Below, piece after piece: positions 31,499-44,683 of a stretch of DNA of 64,000 nt. The notes below the pieces were generated by a model. The model made no database searches, was not told the DNA's origin, and was given only the letters and a program-made list of their open reading frames with translations. Every line of letters begins with the position of its first letter. Position 1 is the stretch's first letter. Origin of the DNA: Saccharina japonica (lineage: Eukaryota > Sar > Phaeophyceae > Laminariales > Laminariaceae); contig MEHQ01001452.1 in NCBI GenBank assembly GCA_008828725.1, positions 530,692 through 594,691 of the forward strand, read 5' to 3'. The position numbers and the translations under genes are program-made.

Positions 31499-34400
31499 CG
31501 TTCGATTCCTGATGTTCCTTGAAAACGAGCTACTACTACTCGTACGTACGTAGCCTCCGGGCAAAAGATAACGAGGAGCACCAAACATCTATCTCTTGAA
31601 AGCGATGAAGAAAAAATAAGTACGACGCCACCGACCGAGAAACCTGGCAAGTAACACCTAACAGCCTAACAGCCCAAACGACTCTATACAGTTAGTTCTA
31701 CATATGTGTCGTAGTTTTGTGACCACATACCTGGTAATATTTCCTAGGAGGAAGAATCGGCACGGACACTGAGCGTGCTGGATGTCGACGGGTTAGAAAC
31801 AACGTGTGTAATGTGAAGAACCACTGTATCTAAATGTAAGAACCGCTGGTACATTAATAAATCATCAAAGCCTTCCTTATATTTAGGGACAGGGTGCCTC
31901 CGTTTAGGGACTGACCCTCTCTTACGTACCTCTCACGTCTTACGTCTTGCCTCTTTCTACAGTACTCCTGTATAAACGTTCTCGTGGGATAAATCTCTTG
32001 ATTTCCTTTCATGTCTTCTGGTACATCTTCTCCGTGGGTGGGTGGGTGGAGTCTCAACTCATCTCCTTGCTTCTTGCTGCGTTCGCACGCGTACGACTGG
32101 TTTTGAGGAAAAACAAATATCTTCGCTCGACGTGATGTTAACAAAATCAATGTTTTTGTTTGGGTTTCCCTTGGGTTTCTTTGGGTTTCTTGTTCTATCG
32201 GAGGGGGACGTTTATTGTAGTCCAATAGGCTATTGTAGTTCAATAGGCTATTGTAGCCCAATAGTATATTGTAGTCCAATAGGCTATTGCAGTCCAATAA
32301 TCTACTGCAGTCCAATAGTCTCCACTGTAGCCTAATAGTCTACTGTATTCCAATTGGCTATTGTACCCCAATAGTTTTTTTTTTGTATTCCCTTGTTTTT
32401 TTTCTTGTTACCTAAGGAATGTTTCTAAGTGATCAGCGTTGAAGCTACTGCAGTCCAACAGGCTATTGTAGCCCAAAAGGCTATTGTAGTCCAACAAGCT
32501 ATTGCAGTCCAATATGCTATTGTAGTCCAATAGGTTCCCTTGCTTGGCTTCCCTTGGGATGATTCTTTCGGGGTGGGATGTTTATGAGTGGTCAACGTTG
32601 AAACTACTGTATTACAATAGGCTACTGTAGTGCAATAGGCTATTGTAGTCCAGTAGTCTACTGTATCCCAATAGGCTACATACTGTAGTCCAATAGGCTA
32701 CTGTAACATGGCCCGGATCAACCACTGTATGCAGGGTCAACTACCCACACCCTTTTGACTTCCTCCCACGCACGCCACACCCCCCAACCCATCCCCAATC
32801 GCGCGACTGTTTTTGTGCGATGGCAGTACCACATCTGGGACACCGTGAACACAAACCTTGCCGACGTCGAGGAATACAGCCCCACGGTAAACGGCCAGTA
32901 CACCTGGCCCCTCCAGGGTGAGACCGGATACTACAAGACTCTCTACGCGGGTCCGCTCCCTCCCCTCGAGTGCTCTTCAAGCGTGCCCCCCGGCACGGAG
33001 TTTGTGGGCTGCTTCGCCGACTCTAGCAGGGGCCGGCTGCTCAACTCTGACGACTTTAAGCGGGATGAGCAGGGGCCGGACGGCATGACCGGGCAGGTGA
33101 GGGAAGGGGGAGGGGGGGCTGGGGAGCAAACATGTCGGGAGTCGGGAGACAGGACTTTCAACCCTTGACAGACAGCAGCTTTCTTTTTGCCTTTACATGC
33201 CGTGACTGACACCAAACTACTAGGTTTTAGTGGGGAACACTCGGTTCTACACCCCTTGACAGCGCATGTTTTGCCTTGCTTGGCATGTGTCTTATTCATG
33301 ACATCTTTGGCGGGGAGGGGGGCATTTTTTTGCTTTCGTCATTGCCAACACGTCTATTGATACTGACTACTGTTATCAGTACGTCTACTGATAACAGTAG
33401 GTCTACAGTGCGTAACCCGATTTAAGATCGCCCAGTGACGAGATACACCGGATCGTAGACCAGATATATCAGATAGATCAGATACATCAGGTACATCAGA
33501 TATATCAGATATATCAAATATATCAGATAGATCAGATAGATCAGATAGATCAGATATATCAGATATATCAGATATATCAGATATATCAGATATATTCAGA
33601 TATATCAGATATATCACATATATCAGATATATCACATATATCACATATATCAGATATATCAGATAGATTGGATAGATCAGAGAAATCATCTAGATCAAAT
33701 AGATCAGATACATGAGATACATGAGATACATAAGATATATCATATATCAGATAGATTGGATAAATCAGAGAAATCATCTAGATCAGCTAGACCAGATATA
33801 TCAGCTAGATCAGCTAGATCAGATAATATCGGATAAGTGAGATAGATCAGAAAAACCAGATGTATCGAGATATATCAGATAGATCGGATAGATCAGATAG
33901 ATCAGAAGTATCAGATATACCAGATAGATAAGATAGATCGGATAGATCATCCATATATCATCTATAGATCCTAAGCTGCCGTTAGTACGATATATTTGCA
34001 CAGTGAAGATTCAACCCAGGGAAACACGCCTTAAACATCACGCAAGTTATGCGGCTCCCACCCGGCATCTTATGACCTAGACCATACATATCATACAGAT
34101 CATACAGATCATACAGATCAGGAACCCATCTACCCTGTAAGAGCTACTGTAGATAATAAATCTCATACACATTGTACAGATCATACAGATCATACAGATC
34201 ATACATATCATACAGATCATGCTGCTCATACAGATAATACAGATCATGCTGATCATGCTGATCATACAGATCATACAGATCGTACAGATCATACAGATCA
34301 TACATACCAGGTATAACCCTAACCCTGTAAGATCTAGATCATGCAGATCGGGTGTCTACCTATCTGCCCTGAATTCGCTATTAATACGAGATCATGGGAG

Positions 34401-37400
34401 TAGGAATCGATGATCTGTCCGATGATGTAGTGAAACTTTCCAAAAACTTGCTTCAAACCTCGCGAAACGCCTCAATAATAACCAAAACCATCCTTAACCT
34501 TCCAATCGGGTGCCCCCCTCCGCCCCGCCCCCCCCGCGCGCACGCCACAGTTGTGCTCCTCGTACTGCTCTGCGTACGACTTCTTCGGGCTCGAGTTCGG
34601 AAGCGAGGTAAGCCGCTCTTCAGACTGAACGGACGAATGGATGGATGAAGACCTTATGATTTGATGTGTGCGCTATAAACTATAGGGTATACCGGCTCTT
34701 CCGTTTGAAAAAAAAAACACACTTTTAAGAAATCTATCTAGAATAATCAAATCAAGAATGATGTATCACAGCTCCGGCGCTCCCCGCCGTCTTATTTAGG
34801 ATTTTTTTAAGAAAATGTCCCCCCTCTGGACCGGAATATAAGGAGTGTTTGTATATTAACATGTCATTTAAATGGTGCTTATATTTCGAGACAGAGTGTC
34901 ACCCCCCGGTTCCGCCTACGCCTATTTACGGGGGGCCATAGTAAATAAGACCAAATGTTGTTACTAAAAATAGACAAATATATAGGTTTTTGTGTTTACG
35001 GTAGGTCCTATTTACTAGTGTTTACTATGGTGTCCGGTAATCGAGATGTCAGCCTTACATCTGATTTCAGGCTTCCTATATATTATATATACATACAAGG
35101 GGGGCTTCGCCGCGGCGGGCTGACGCCCGCCTGCGGCTACGCGCAATGCCCGTAACGGCGAGGAGTAGCCTACTGAGGTAGATTGGTAGCTAAGCTTAGG
35201 GCGAACAAAGCGACTCTGTACTGCCAAGGGGTGTACAGCAGTAGTACATGACACCTAATAATGAAAAACACTCACAAACGGAGGCTAGGTTTCTTATTTA
35301 CATGAGAGGAGAGGATGCGTTTTATACTAGCTTCAATATAACGGCTTCCGAATTTCTATGCCGGGTATATATGACACAACAATAAATCAAATACATATCG
35401 ATATGATTTTGCGCGAAGCAACGAAACGAGAGAGCCTTCCAAGTTTTTCGACACGATTTGTTTGACATATATGTATTTACCATCCCGGGAGGCTGTGGCG
35501 AGCTTAACTTACTGTACGTCGCAGTATGGTAGAGTACGGGGGGGGGGGGGGGTACTCATGTCGTGCACGGCTGTAGTCGTATGACCATAGACCCTCGCAT
35601 CCCTACAATGCCGGAGCACGTTGGGTTTTCACCAACCAGGTAGACATTGCTTGCTTGCAACAAGCGGGGGGGGGGTTGGGGGGGGGGGGGGGCATAGTAA
35701 ATAGAACCAATTATTTACAGTAAAAATTGGGAAACATGCAGTTTTTTTTTTGTCTGTCCCGCAGCTTCTATATACTATAAGCCCCCCCTTGCAATACGTT
35801 CATACGACACGTAACGCAGCTGTGTACGAGTAGCTGTATATCATAGTATGTAGCATGTAAAACCCGTCCAACGTAGGACGAGCGATGGAAGTATCACATG
35901 ATATCACACACAGCTTGCAAAGATGTGTTTCGACGAACATCCTCGATCTCTCGCGAGTTTTTTTTTTTTAATGTCATGGGAGTTTCCTATTAATATTACG
36001 TAATATTGCGGGGAACCATGGTAGCCAGGGCCCCATGACATGCCCTATTAATGGTGTTCGCGTAGATCTACCCACTCAGGCGAACTTTCTTAGATGTGGA
36101 ACCATGGTAGCCAGGGCCCATGACATGCCCTATTAATAGTGTTCGCGTAGATCTATCCGCTCAGGCGAACTTTCTTAGATGTGCCCCGCACTAAAAATAG
36201 AGCCTTTCCAAGCACAACGACCAGGGGGCACACCAACCAGGCATGCATGCCTCTCGTTGGGGCTAGGGTTAGAGGTCCGGGTCGGGATGGTGGCCGCTGT
36301 TTGCCGAAGCCAAAAATAAGCTCACCGTCGGGAACGAATGCCTTGCAGCTTCGTGACAAAACCCTACGTACCTCATTAGAAACAGCATAATGTTTCGTAT
36401 GCGGGCACGTCTGAGAAGTTCGCCTGCGCGGGAAGATTTACGCCAGCTGCATGCACTAAAACCTGGTATGCATATACTCCAGCATTTTTACTATGAATAG
36501 GCATATTTGGTCATCATTACTATCTTCCCCCGTAATATCAAAGCAGCAGTACTGAATCAGGAGGCTCCTAGTTAACAGGACCAAATATGCTTACTAAAAA
36601 TACTGGAATATACAGGTTTTTGTGTACCAGATGGGTCCACGTAATAGTGGAAAAACCCCATGGGGGGAAAAAAAATGGCACGTATTTTGGTGATTTATAC
36701 AGCGTCGACCCCACGAAGCAGTTCAGTCAGGCTGCCGGGTTTGCTAAAGCCCTTGGAGGCATTCTGCTGTACGTAAATAGGGGTACATCAGGGTAAATAG
36801 GGGTACGGCAGGGGTCGGTCTCCCAGTAAGGCGGTGGTGTGTGTGCCAGAGCAACATGACCGCCTTATTACGGGAATAAGCCGCCTTAATGGGGGACTAA
36901 GCCGCATCATTCAATCCAGGTTGTGAGTGCAATTCCCACTGTACGTAGTAGTCGCGCCAAGCGAGTTTTGACCGCCTTATATCGGGATACCGCCGCCTTC
37001 ATCAGACACGCCTTACTAGGGGGGGGGAAACCCTACCGACTGTCTTTTCTTGTGGCGGACGGAGATCAAAATGGCCGGAATTGCCCAATATGACTGAAAT
37101 TGCGCCAAAAGCGCTGGAATTGCCCCCAATATGGCTGGAATTGCGCCAAAATCGCTGGAATTGCCCCAAGATGGCTGGAATTTCCCAAATAATGGCTGGA
37201 ATTGCCCAATATGGCTGGAATTTCCCAAATAATGGCTGGAATTGCCCAATATGGCTGGATTTACGCCAAAATCGCTGAAATTGCCCAATATCGATGGGGT
37301 ACGAGGGTTCGTATGTTTACAGATTTTTTTTCAACACAGTTAGTGGTCCCTCTGTAGTGGAAAAATGGCACTCTCGCGTTTTTTACCACCATGATCACCA

Positions 37401-39285
37401 CGACCCCCCCCCCCCCCCCCCCCCCCACAACCCAGGTTGAGAACCTCAACTCCGCACGAGGAGAATTATCGTATCACGTAGTGTGTATCACTCTGTCCCG
37501 AAATATAAGAACCATTTTGATTGGATATTAATGTGTAAAATGTGTTTCTATTTCGGTACAGGGTGGTATATGGTAAGGCACCCACGAGGGAGATACATAG
37601 TCATACCCATTGCTGTCTCTGGAAGTGGCGACACCAGAAATCAAACCAATTCATTGCAGGCTGTTGTCCATACGCAGGTCCGCCTCACAGGCTGTTCTTA
37701 GCAGGATGCAGCGACTCGCCCAATACCTCACGGCGCTTCGCGCTTGGTGCAAGCAATGTCTGCCTGGTTGGTGAAAACCCGACATGCTCCGTCCCGGCGT
37801 TGTAGGGATACAAGGGTCTATGGTCATACGACTACGGCCGTGCACGACATGAGTACACCCCCCCTCCCCTCACCAACACAGACGCCACCAACACGACCAC
37901 CCCAATCCCTATCCCGAAACAAAAAATCAATCGCCGGTCATCCGCAGTAAACGCTATATAGCCACGTTCACCGCCAATCTCGATTTACACGACCCCCTAT
38001 TCGCAGGTTCTCTACTAACCCCCCCCCCCCCATTCCTCATGCGCCCTATAAATATATCATATTATTTATAGGTGTGGGTTGGTGTCGTTGCAACGCACGG
38101 CTGTAAAACACGCCTGCTCGCTGCGTGAGCTAGACAACACAGGGTACCGTTTTTTTTTTTCTTGGCGTCGAGCAAGCTGGGCGTCGAGTTAGAATCATTG
38201 TGCGGGGGAGGACCTTTGCTCCGCACAAGGGAATGGTCGTATCACATAGTGTTAATATCGGTAAGGTCATCCGCGAGGCAGTTACATAGTAAAACCACAT
38301 TTGCTGTCTACGGAAGTGGCCACACCAGAAATTAAATTGAACTCATTGAAGCTGTCGTCCACGATGCAAGTCGCCGTCAGAGGCGGTTGTCTTAGCAGGA
38401 TGCAGCTGCCACCTCACGATAGCGACTCGGCAATACCGTGCAACGGCGGCTTCGCGGCTTGTGCAAGCAATGTCTGCCTGGTTGGTGAAAACCCACGCGC
38501 TGCCGTCCCGCATTGTAGGGCATGCGAGGGTCTATGGTCATATGACTACGGCGGTGCACGACTATGAGTAACACCCCCCTGTCCTCTATTCTGTGATGTA
38601 TCCCGCCCCTACCACGCCACCCCCACCCCCCTCCCCACCTCCCACCCGCATCTCCAACTCCTCATCCCCCCGCCACTCGCACACCCCGGATCAGCCGTCA
38701 ATTGTACAACGTCCTAACGCAAAACAAAACTAACGAAGTGCTTCTTGTGGACGCGTCTATGGTCATACGGACTACGGCCCATGCATGAAATTGAAGTACC
38801 CCCCCCCCCCCCCCCCACCGCCTCATTGCCACCTCGTCATACCAAAAACAAAAAAACTAGTGCTTCTGCGGGACCGCGGAAGAGTTCGAGCACGCGGAGA
38901 CCAGCGAAGATTGCGGCAAGAATTTCGAATCCCTGTGTACAGGCGACGCCACCACCGCCTGCGGCGGGCGGAACGCCATCAGCGTCTACAAGAGGACGGG
39001 AGTGGTCCCACCGCCCACGCCCACCCCCAACCCCACCCCGACCCCCGACGTGGAGGTGCTTACTCCGGCCCCGGTGGCCACGCCTGCCCCGACTGAAGCA
39101 CCTCTGGTGGCGCCTACTGGTCCCACGCCCGACGCTAGCGCCTACGAGCTGGCCGGGTGTTACGCGGATTCCAAGCGGAATCGGCTCATGGGAGATAAGA
39201 TGTCGAAAAACGAGATGTCCGCAGAGGTAAGCAAAACAAGCAAGCAAGCGGAGTATATATGGGGCGACAACGCTTGCATTTTTGT

Positions 39286-39316
<31 letters not shown>

Positions 39317-42300
39317 GTTAGTTTTTTGTTTTTTTTTCTCGTGCTTTCCTGTCAAAGTTTACTCCAATTTTCGTCTTCTTATATATATATATATGGTTGT
39401 GTGTGTTTGGGTGTGTGTGGAAGTGTGGCGATCGATATTAGGTATAGATACAGGCTGGTTCAAGCATACCACCGAAAATGTATTCAGTAGCCAATGTCCA
39501 CGCTGTTTTTTGGAGATAGACCCTGAATTTGGCACACGTGTTTTATGCGCCCTATCCGAACCGTTAACGATTTTTTTTCGTTTTTCGTTTTTCGTTTTTC
39601 GCCAGATATTGTTTGTTTTGTATTTGTTTGGGAATTTTGGATCTTACGAGATCCAAAATTTCCGGCGAAACAAAAAAATCGCTAAAGGCTCGGGTAGGGC
39701 GCATCAAACACGTGCGCCAAATTTCAGGGTCTATTCCCCAAAAACGGCGTGGACATTTGGACTTTTGTGCGGTAAAAGTGCAATTAATAGGCGTTGCCTC
39801 TTAATTACTTAGTTTCAGTATATAATCGATTTTGGGCGTTAAATATGACTTGATATTGATCATACGCAGTTAGGTCTTCGGATTTTTGCGTGAAACTTAA
39901 GCTTTGTACAAACATGTCTTTGTCCACCTTGAAGCGGCTCGTCCACAAAAACAAATAGGGGGAAAAAAAGGTATTCCTACGGAAACGCCTGACTATTATT
40001 GACCCCTTTGAAGGCCTGTGATTGGTCGGGCCACATTTTCGGCGGTAGCGCCAGTTTTTGGTCCTCGAAGAAAAAACGGGCGATGTCATCCTCTTCCACT
40101 GTTCATGGCGGCCAGAATGATACCAAATATGTGACATTGCAGTTGCTATTGCATGCGGCATTCGTGACTGACGCAATCTGGGGTGATATGCCTGAACCAG
40201 CTCATACGTATAGGTATGGAGTCTTCCGATGCAATGATGATCTCGGAGTGAGCTTTTTGTTTTAGCCTTTTGTGTTCTGTAGGGGAGAGGTTTGGCGAGG
40301 AGGGGGGGGGGAGTATTCAGTCTCACTCTGAGGGCTCCGGTGGAGGGATCGGTTTTAGGTCCTTTTTCTTGAGCCGCTCAGTGGGCTTTATTTAGGTCCT
40401 GTACTGTATATACCCTGGTATACCAGGTATGAATCGACACAACCAACAAGCACAAAACGAAGTTTAATGCCTACGTAGCGTTTTATCGTCCAAACGCTGG
40501 TTTATTCCACCATTTTGGCGGCAGTGATGACTTTATTCAACCATTGACACCCCGTCTCGTCACGAAATCACGGTGAACAGCTCACTCAGCCCTCGCCGAC
40601 AACAGGTTATCTCAGTATACCAGTGGGAAGTAACCGTCATCCTACGTACATACATATATATCTATACGCACGTTCGTAACATGGCCCTTCGGCTTGCTAC
40701 TCCAGGAATGCCGACGAATGGCGTGTGGCTCTCGTACGGGTGGCGGGGCTGTACAAGCCGACCGCTGACCGCGACGTTGACGTCTTTCCCGAGCTTTTCC
40801 TCTTCTTTCATGATTGTGCCATGTTGTTCACGGTCTCAGCCTCTATAGAGCAAAAAACAAACAAACACACACACATACACGGACGAAATGCTCTGTCGTC
40901 GTCGTCTTGACGACGAAAACACAAAATCAATCGCAGGCTATTCGTAGTAAACGCTAGCCAAGGTCGCAGCCAATCTTGATTTTGCACGACCCTCTGTGCG
41001 AGGGTCTATGGTCATGCATGCATGCGACTACGGCCGTGCACGACATGAGTACACTCCCATGCTCCGTCTCGAAAGGGATGGGTGGTCAATGGTCAATTTA
41101 CTAAGGCAATCAACAAATTAATACCCCCCCCCCGCCCCCCATCCTTTGTTAGTTTTCCTGATTCAGGAAATGTAAACATTTATGTTTCCTTTCTTCCTTC
41201 CCTCTCTTTCGTTTTGCAAGAACACCACGAAAACATTGTTCGATATTAAACAATGGCCGTTAAGAAGCAACCTGTTTTCGTATATATGTATTGTACGAAG
41301 TATATATACTACGTTTTTTGTTGACAGGGATTCGAACCGTCTGTTGAACCCCCCCCCCCCGACAGCATCTGTCGACTGCTAAGCTTTGACAGAGCACCCC
41401 CCCAACTATACCCCTGGATTAACCATTACAATTCCCGGCCTTTTTGTGTATGCCTGTGACGTGACCCCCCCCCGAACCCCCAATCTAAAAACGCCATCGA
41501 CAACACCACCACCAACACCACCACCACCACCACCACCAACACCACCACCACCACCACCACAAATCCAGTGCTGGTGTGAGGTGGACGCCCAGCTGACCAA
41601 GGTCGCTCCAAAGCTAGCCCTGAGCGACTGCGACTTCCTGTGCAAGGGCACCACCACCGGGGAGTACTGCGGGGGGCACACCAAGATGACCGCCTACACC
41701 ATCGGCGAAGGCGCCGTGCCTCCCGATGACGGAGGAGGAGGAGGAGGAGATACTCTGAACTACATCGGGTGCTACCGGGACAAGCGGACCCGGGCGATGG
41801 ACAAGGCCACGCACGAATCAGATGAGATGACCAACGAGGTAAAAATCGAAGAGGCAAAAAGGAACATGGACAGGAGTAGCAACCTAAACATTAACGCATG
41901 TTGTGTGTATATATATATATGCGATGGAAATATCACACGCAGCTTGCAAAAACGAGTTTCGCCGAATTCCTCGAGCTCACAGCTAGCTCTCTATATATGT
42001 ATATATATATTGTAAATATACCTATTATATGTATGTACCTGGTATGTACAATAGTAGGAAGGTCGAGGTTTTTTCGACCTTCCGGGAGAAATCTTCGGGG
42101 GTGGAAAATTCTTCGAAAATTATTTCGGCCTTCTGGGAAAACATTCCGAGAAATTTCCCTGAATATTCTTCGCCTTTCTGGGAGAAGATTCTGAGGATAT
42201 TCGTCGAACGACTATTAGGGGTGTAAGGCCTGTTTTTTTTCTCAAGAGACTCCGTCGCCGGAGTTTTTTTTTTTTTTTTTTTGTTTGTTTGTTTGTTGAG

Positions 42301-44635
42301 AAATTAGTATAATCCACAACTCAACCAAGGCACCCAAAACAAAAGTACGCGAAGAGGCATGTGTACACACCTGGTACAGCAATTTTTTTCTAGCGGATCC
42401 TTTCCCTACATAGTAGTGAACTACCTGGTACGTACGTATGCATCGGATCGAAATCTCCAGTGCTTATTGGTTGGGTCGTATAGTAGCGATGTACATCAAC
42501 TCATAATCACGTGTTGATTATGATTTTTTTTGGTGAATAATTTTAATCACGTGATGTGATTAATTCTTGTTGATTGTTGATTATAAATCAACTACTGTAG
42601 TCATGATTAGTTGATTATTGGACATGATCATGATTAGTTGATTATTTTTTAATAAAAAAGGGGCGTTTTGTGATGTAACCTTGAAAAAATGTGCCTCCGG
42701 CGCACATTGCCACAAATTACCTAATCAATAACTAGTTGATTGCTGAAATTAATCATGATTAGTTGATTTTTTTTGAATAAAAGAGAGGCGTTTTGTGATG
42801 TAACCGTGAAAACCATCAATAATCAACCGATAATCATGATTATTAATCACATTATCGTGTAGTTGATTGTGATGATATTTATCAACTAATCATGATTAAA
42901 TCAACACGATGTGGACAAAATAATCAACAATCAAATCAACCCCGAAAAAGAGTTGATGTACATCTCTATGGTATAGGTCCGCCCCCCCCTCGATTAAGCA
43001 GACTCGTCGTTTGTTCGTCAGTGATATTAATTTGTGTGCGCGCAAAAAGCGGCAACCTGACACCTGTAAAAACAAAAAAAAACTATTGTACCATTTCCCA
43101 CAAGTCCCCTAGGCCCCATTCAGAGCATATTAATAGCAAGGATATTCAAGGGAGGGTTTGGTCTTGAGAAAGTCGGGGTACGTGTGGTCTAAAGTCCGGG
43201 AATGTGGTCCGCGATCGGAAAAGTTCGGGCAACTTTCTCTCGCTAGTTGCAAAAGCGGCGCAGTCGCGTTTCTCGCTCGTTTCTGGACCGTTTTGGCTCA
43301 TGTTTTGGGTCAGGGTCAGAGTTAGGGTTAGAGTTAGGTTTGGGGGTTGGGTTGGGTCTACGCCCGCACCTCGATTCCACCAGGAGGTGCTCTGCCCCCT
43401 ACCGCGCAAATGTAATGTCATAATAAGCGGGAACAGCCCACCCGTATAAAAATCCTTGCTAACTGGTAGGAATAGGAGCCTCCTGATTCAGTACTGCTGC
43501 TTTAATATCACGGGGGAAGATAGTAATGATGACCAAATATGCCTATTCTATAGTAAAAATACTGGAGTATATGCATACCAGGTTTTAGTGCATGCAGCTG
43601 GCGTAAATCTTCCCGCGCAGGCGAACTTCTCAGATGTGCCCGCATAAAATTATGCTGTTTCTAATGAGGTACGTAGGGTTTTGTCGCGAAGCTGCAAGGC
43701 ATTCGTTCCCGACGGTGAGCTTATTTTTGGCTTCGGCAAACGGCGGCCACCATCCCGACCCGGACCTCTAACCCTAGCCCTAAGGAGAGGCATGCCTGGT
43801 TGGTGTGCCCCCTGGTCGTTGTGCTCGGAAAGGCTCTATTTTTAGTGCGGGGCACATCTAAGGAAGTTCGCCTGAGCAAATAGATAGATCTACGCGAACA
43901 CTACTAATAGGGCATGTCATGGGCCCTGGCTACCATGGTTCCACATCTAAGAAAGTTCGCCTGAGTGGGTAGATCTACGCGAACACTATTAATAGGGCAT
44001 GTCATGGGCCCTGGCTACCATGGTTCCACATCTAAGAAAGTTCGCCTGAGTGGGTAGATCTACGCGAACACTATTAATAGGGCATGTCATGGGCCCTGGC
44101 TACCATGGTTCCCCGCAATATTACGTATTATTACGGGGGACCATAGTTAACAGGACCAAATATTGTTAGTAAAAATACGTAAATGTATAGTTTTTAAAGT
44201 GTACCGTAGGTTCTATTAACTATGTACTGCTTAAGAAATTTCGCCGACGCGTGTGCCCTTACTTTCTTGATTTTTATTTCGATTTTTGATTCGCTGAAAC
44301 CACCAAATGGGCCATCCTACAGCAGCAGCAGTAGACTTGAAGCGTACTTGAGCTTTTTATATTTGAATACATACATTGGGCACCCTGGTCTAAAGCAACA
44401 AGAACGAAAAAAAAAGGCCCTCGTACGTAGTAGACCTTTTTTTTTTGTACAGGTATTTTGTTAGATTTGGCAAAAAAAAAACTTCCTTCTCGAAAGGTTT
44501 ATTTTGCTAGATATCAAAATGCAATTAAAACCGAAAGAAACATTCACATTTCCCCCCCCAATCAAATGTTGACGGTCCTTGCCGACCCTTGGCCTATTTC
44601 GCATCTCCTTTTGCGTAAAATCCGCTTGTTGTTGA

Positions 44636-44683
<48 letters not shown>

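Noticed and set aside
40680-40860. Protein-like frame NADEWRVALVRVAGLYKP
   Set aside because: Considered as a WSC2 middle exon (a CxxxxC occurs in the adjacent frame), but there is no FGxEY, no suitable donor, and a stop in that frame.
41326-41395. tRNA-like segment with GGATTCGAACC on the minus strand
   Set aside because: It has a T-loop and an A-box-like string, but the anticodon region is a poly-G run and the acceptor stem does not pair. At most a decayed tRNA-derived piece.
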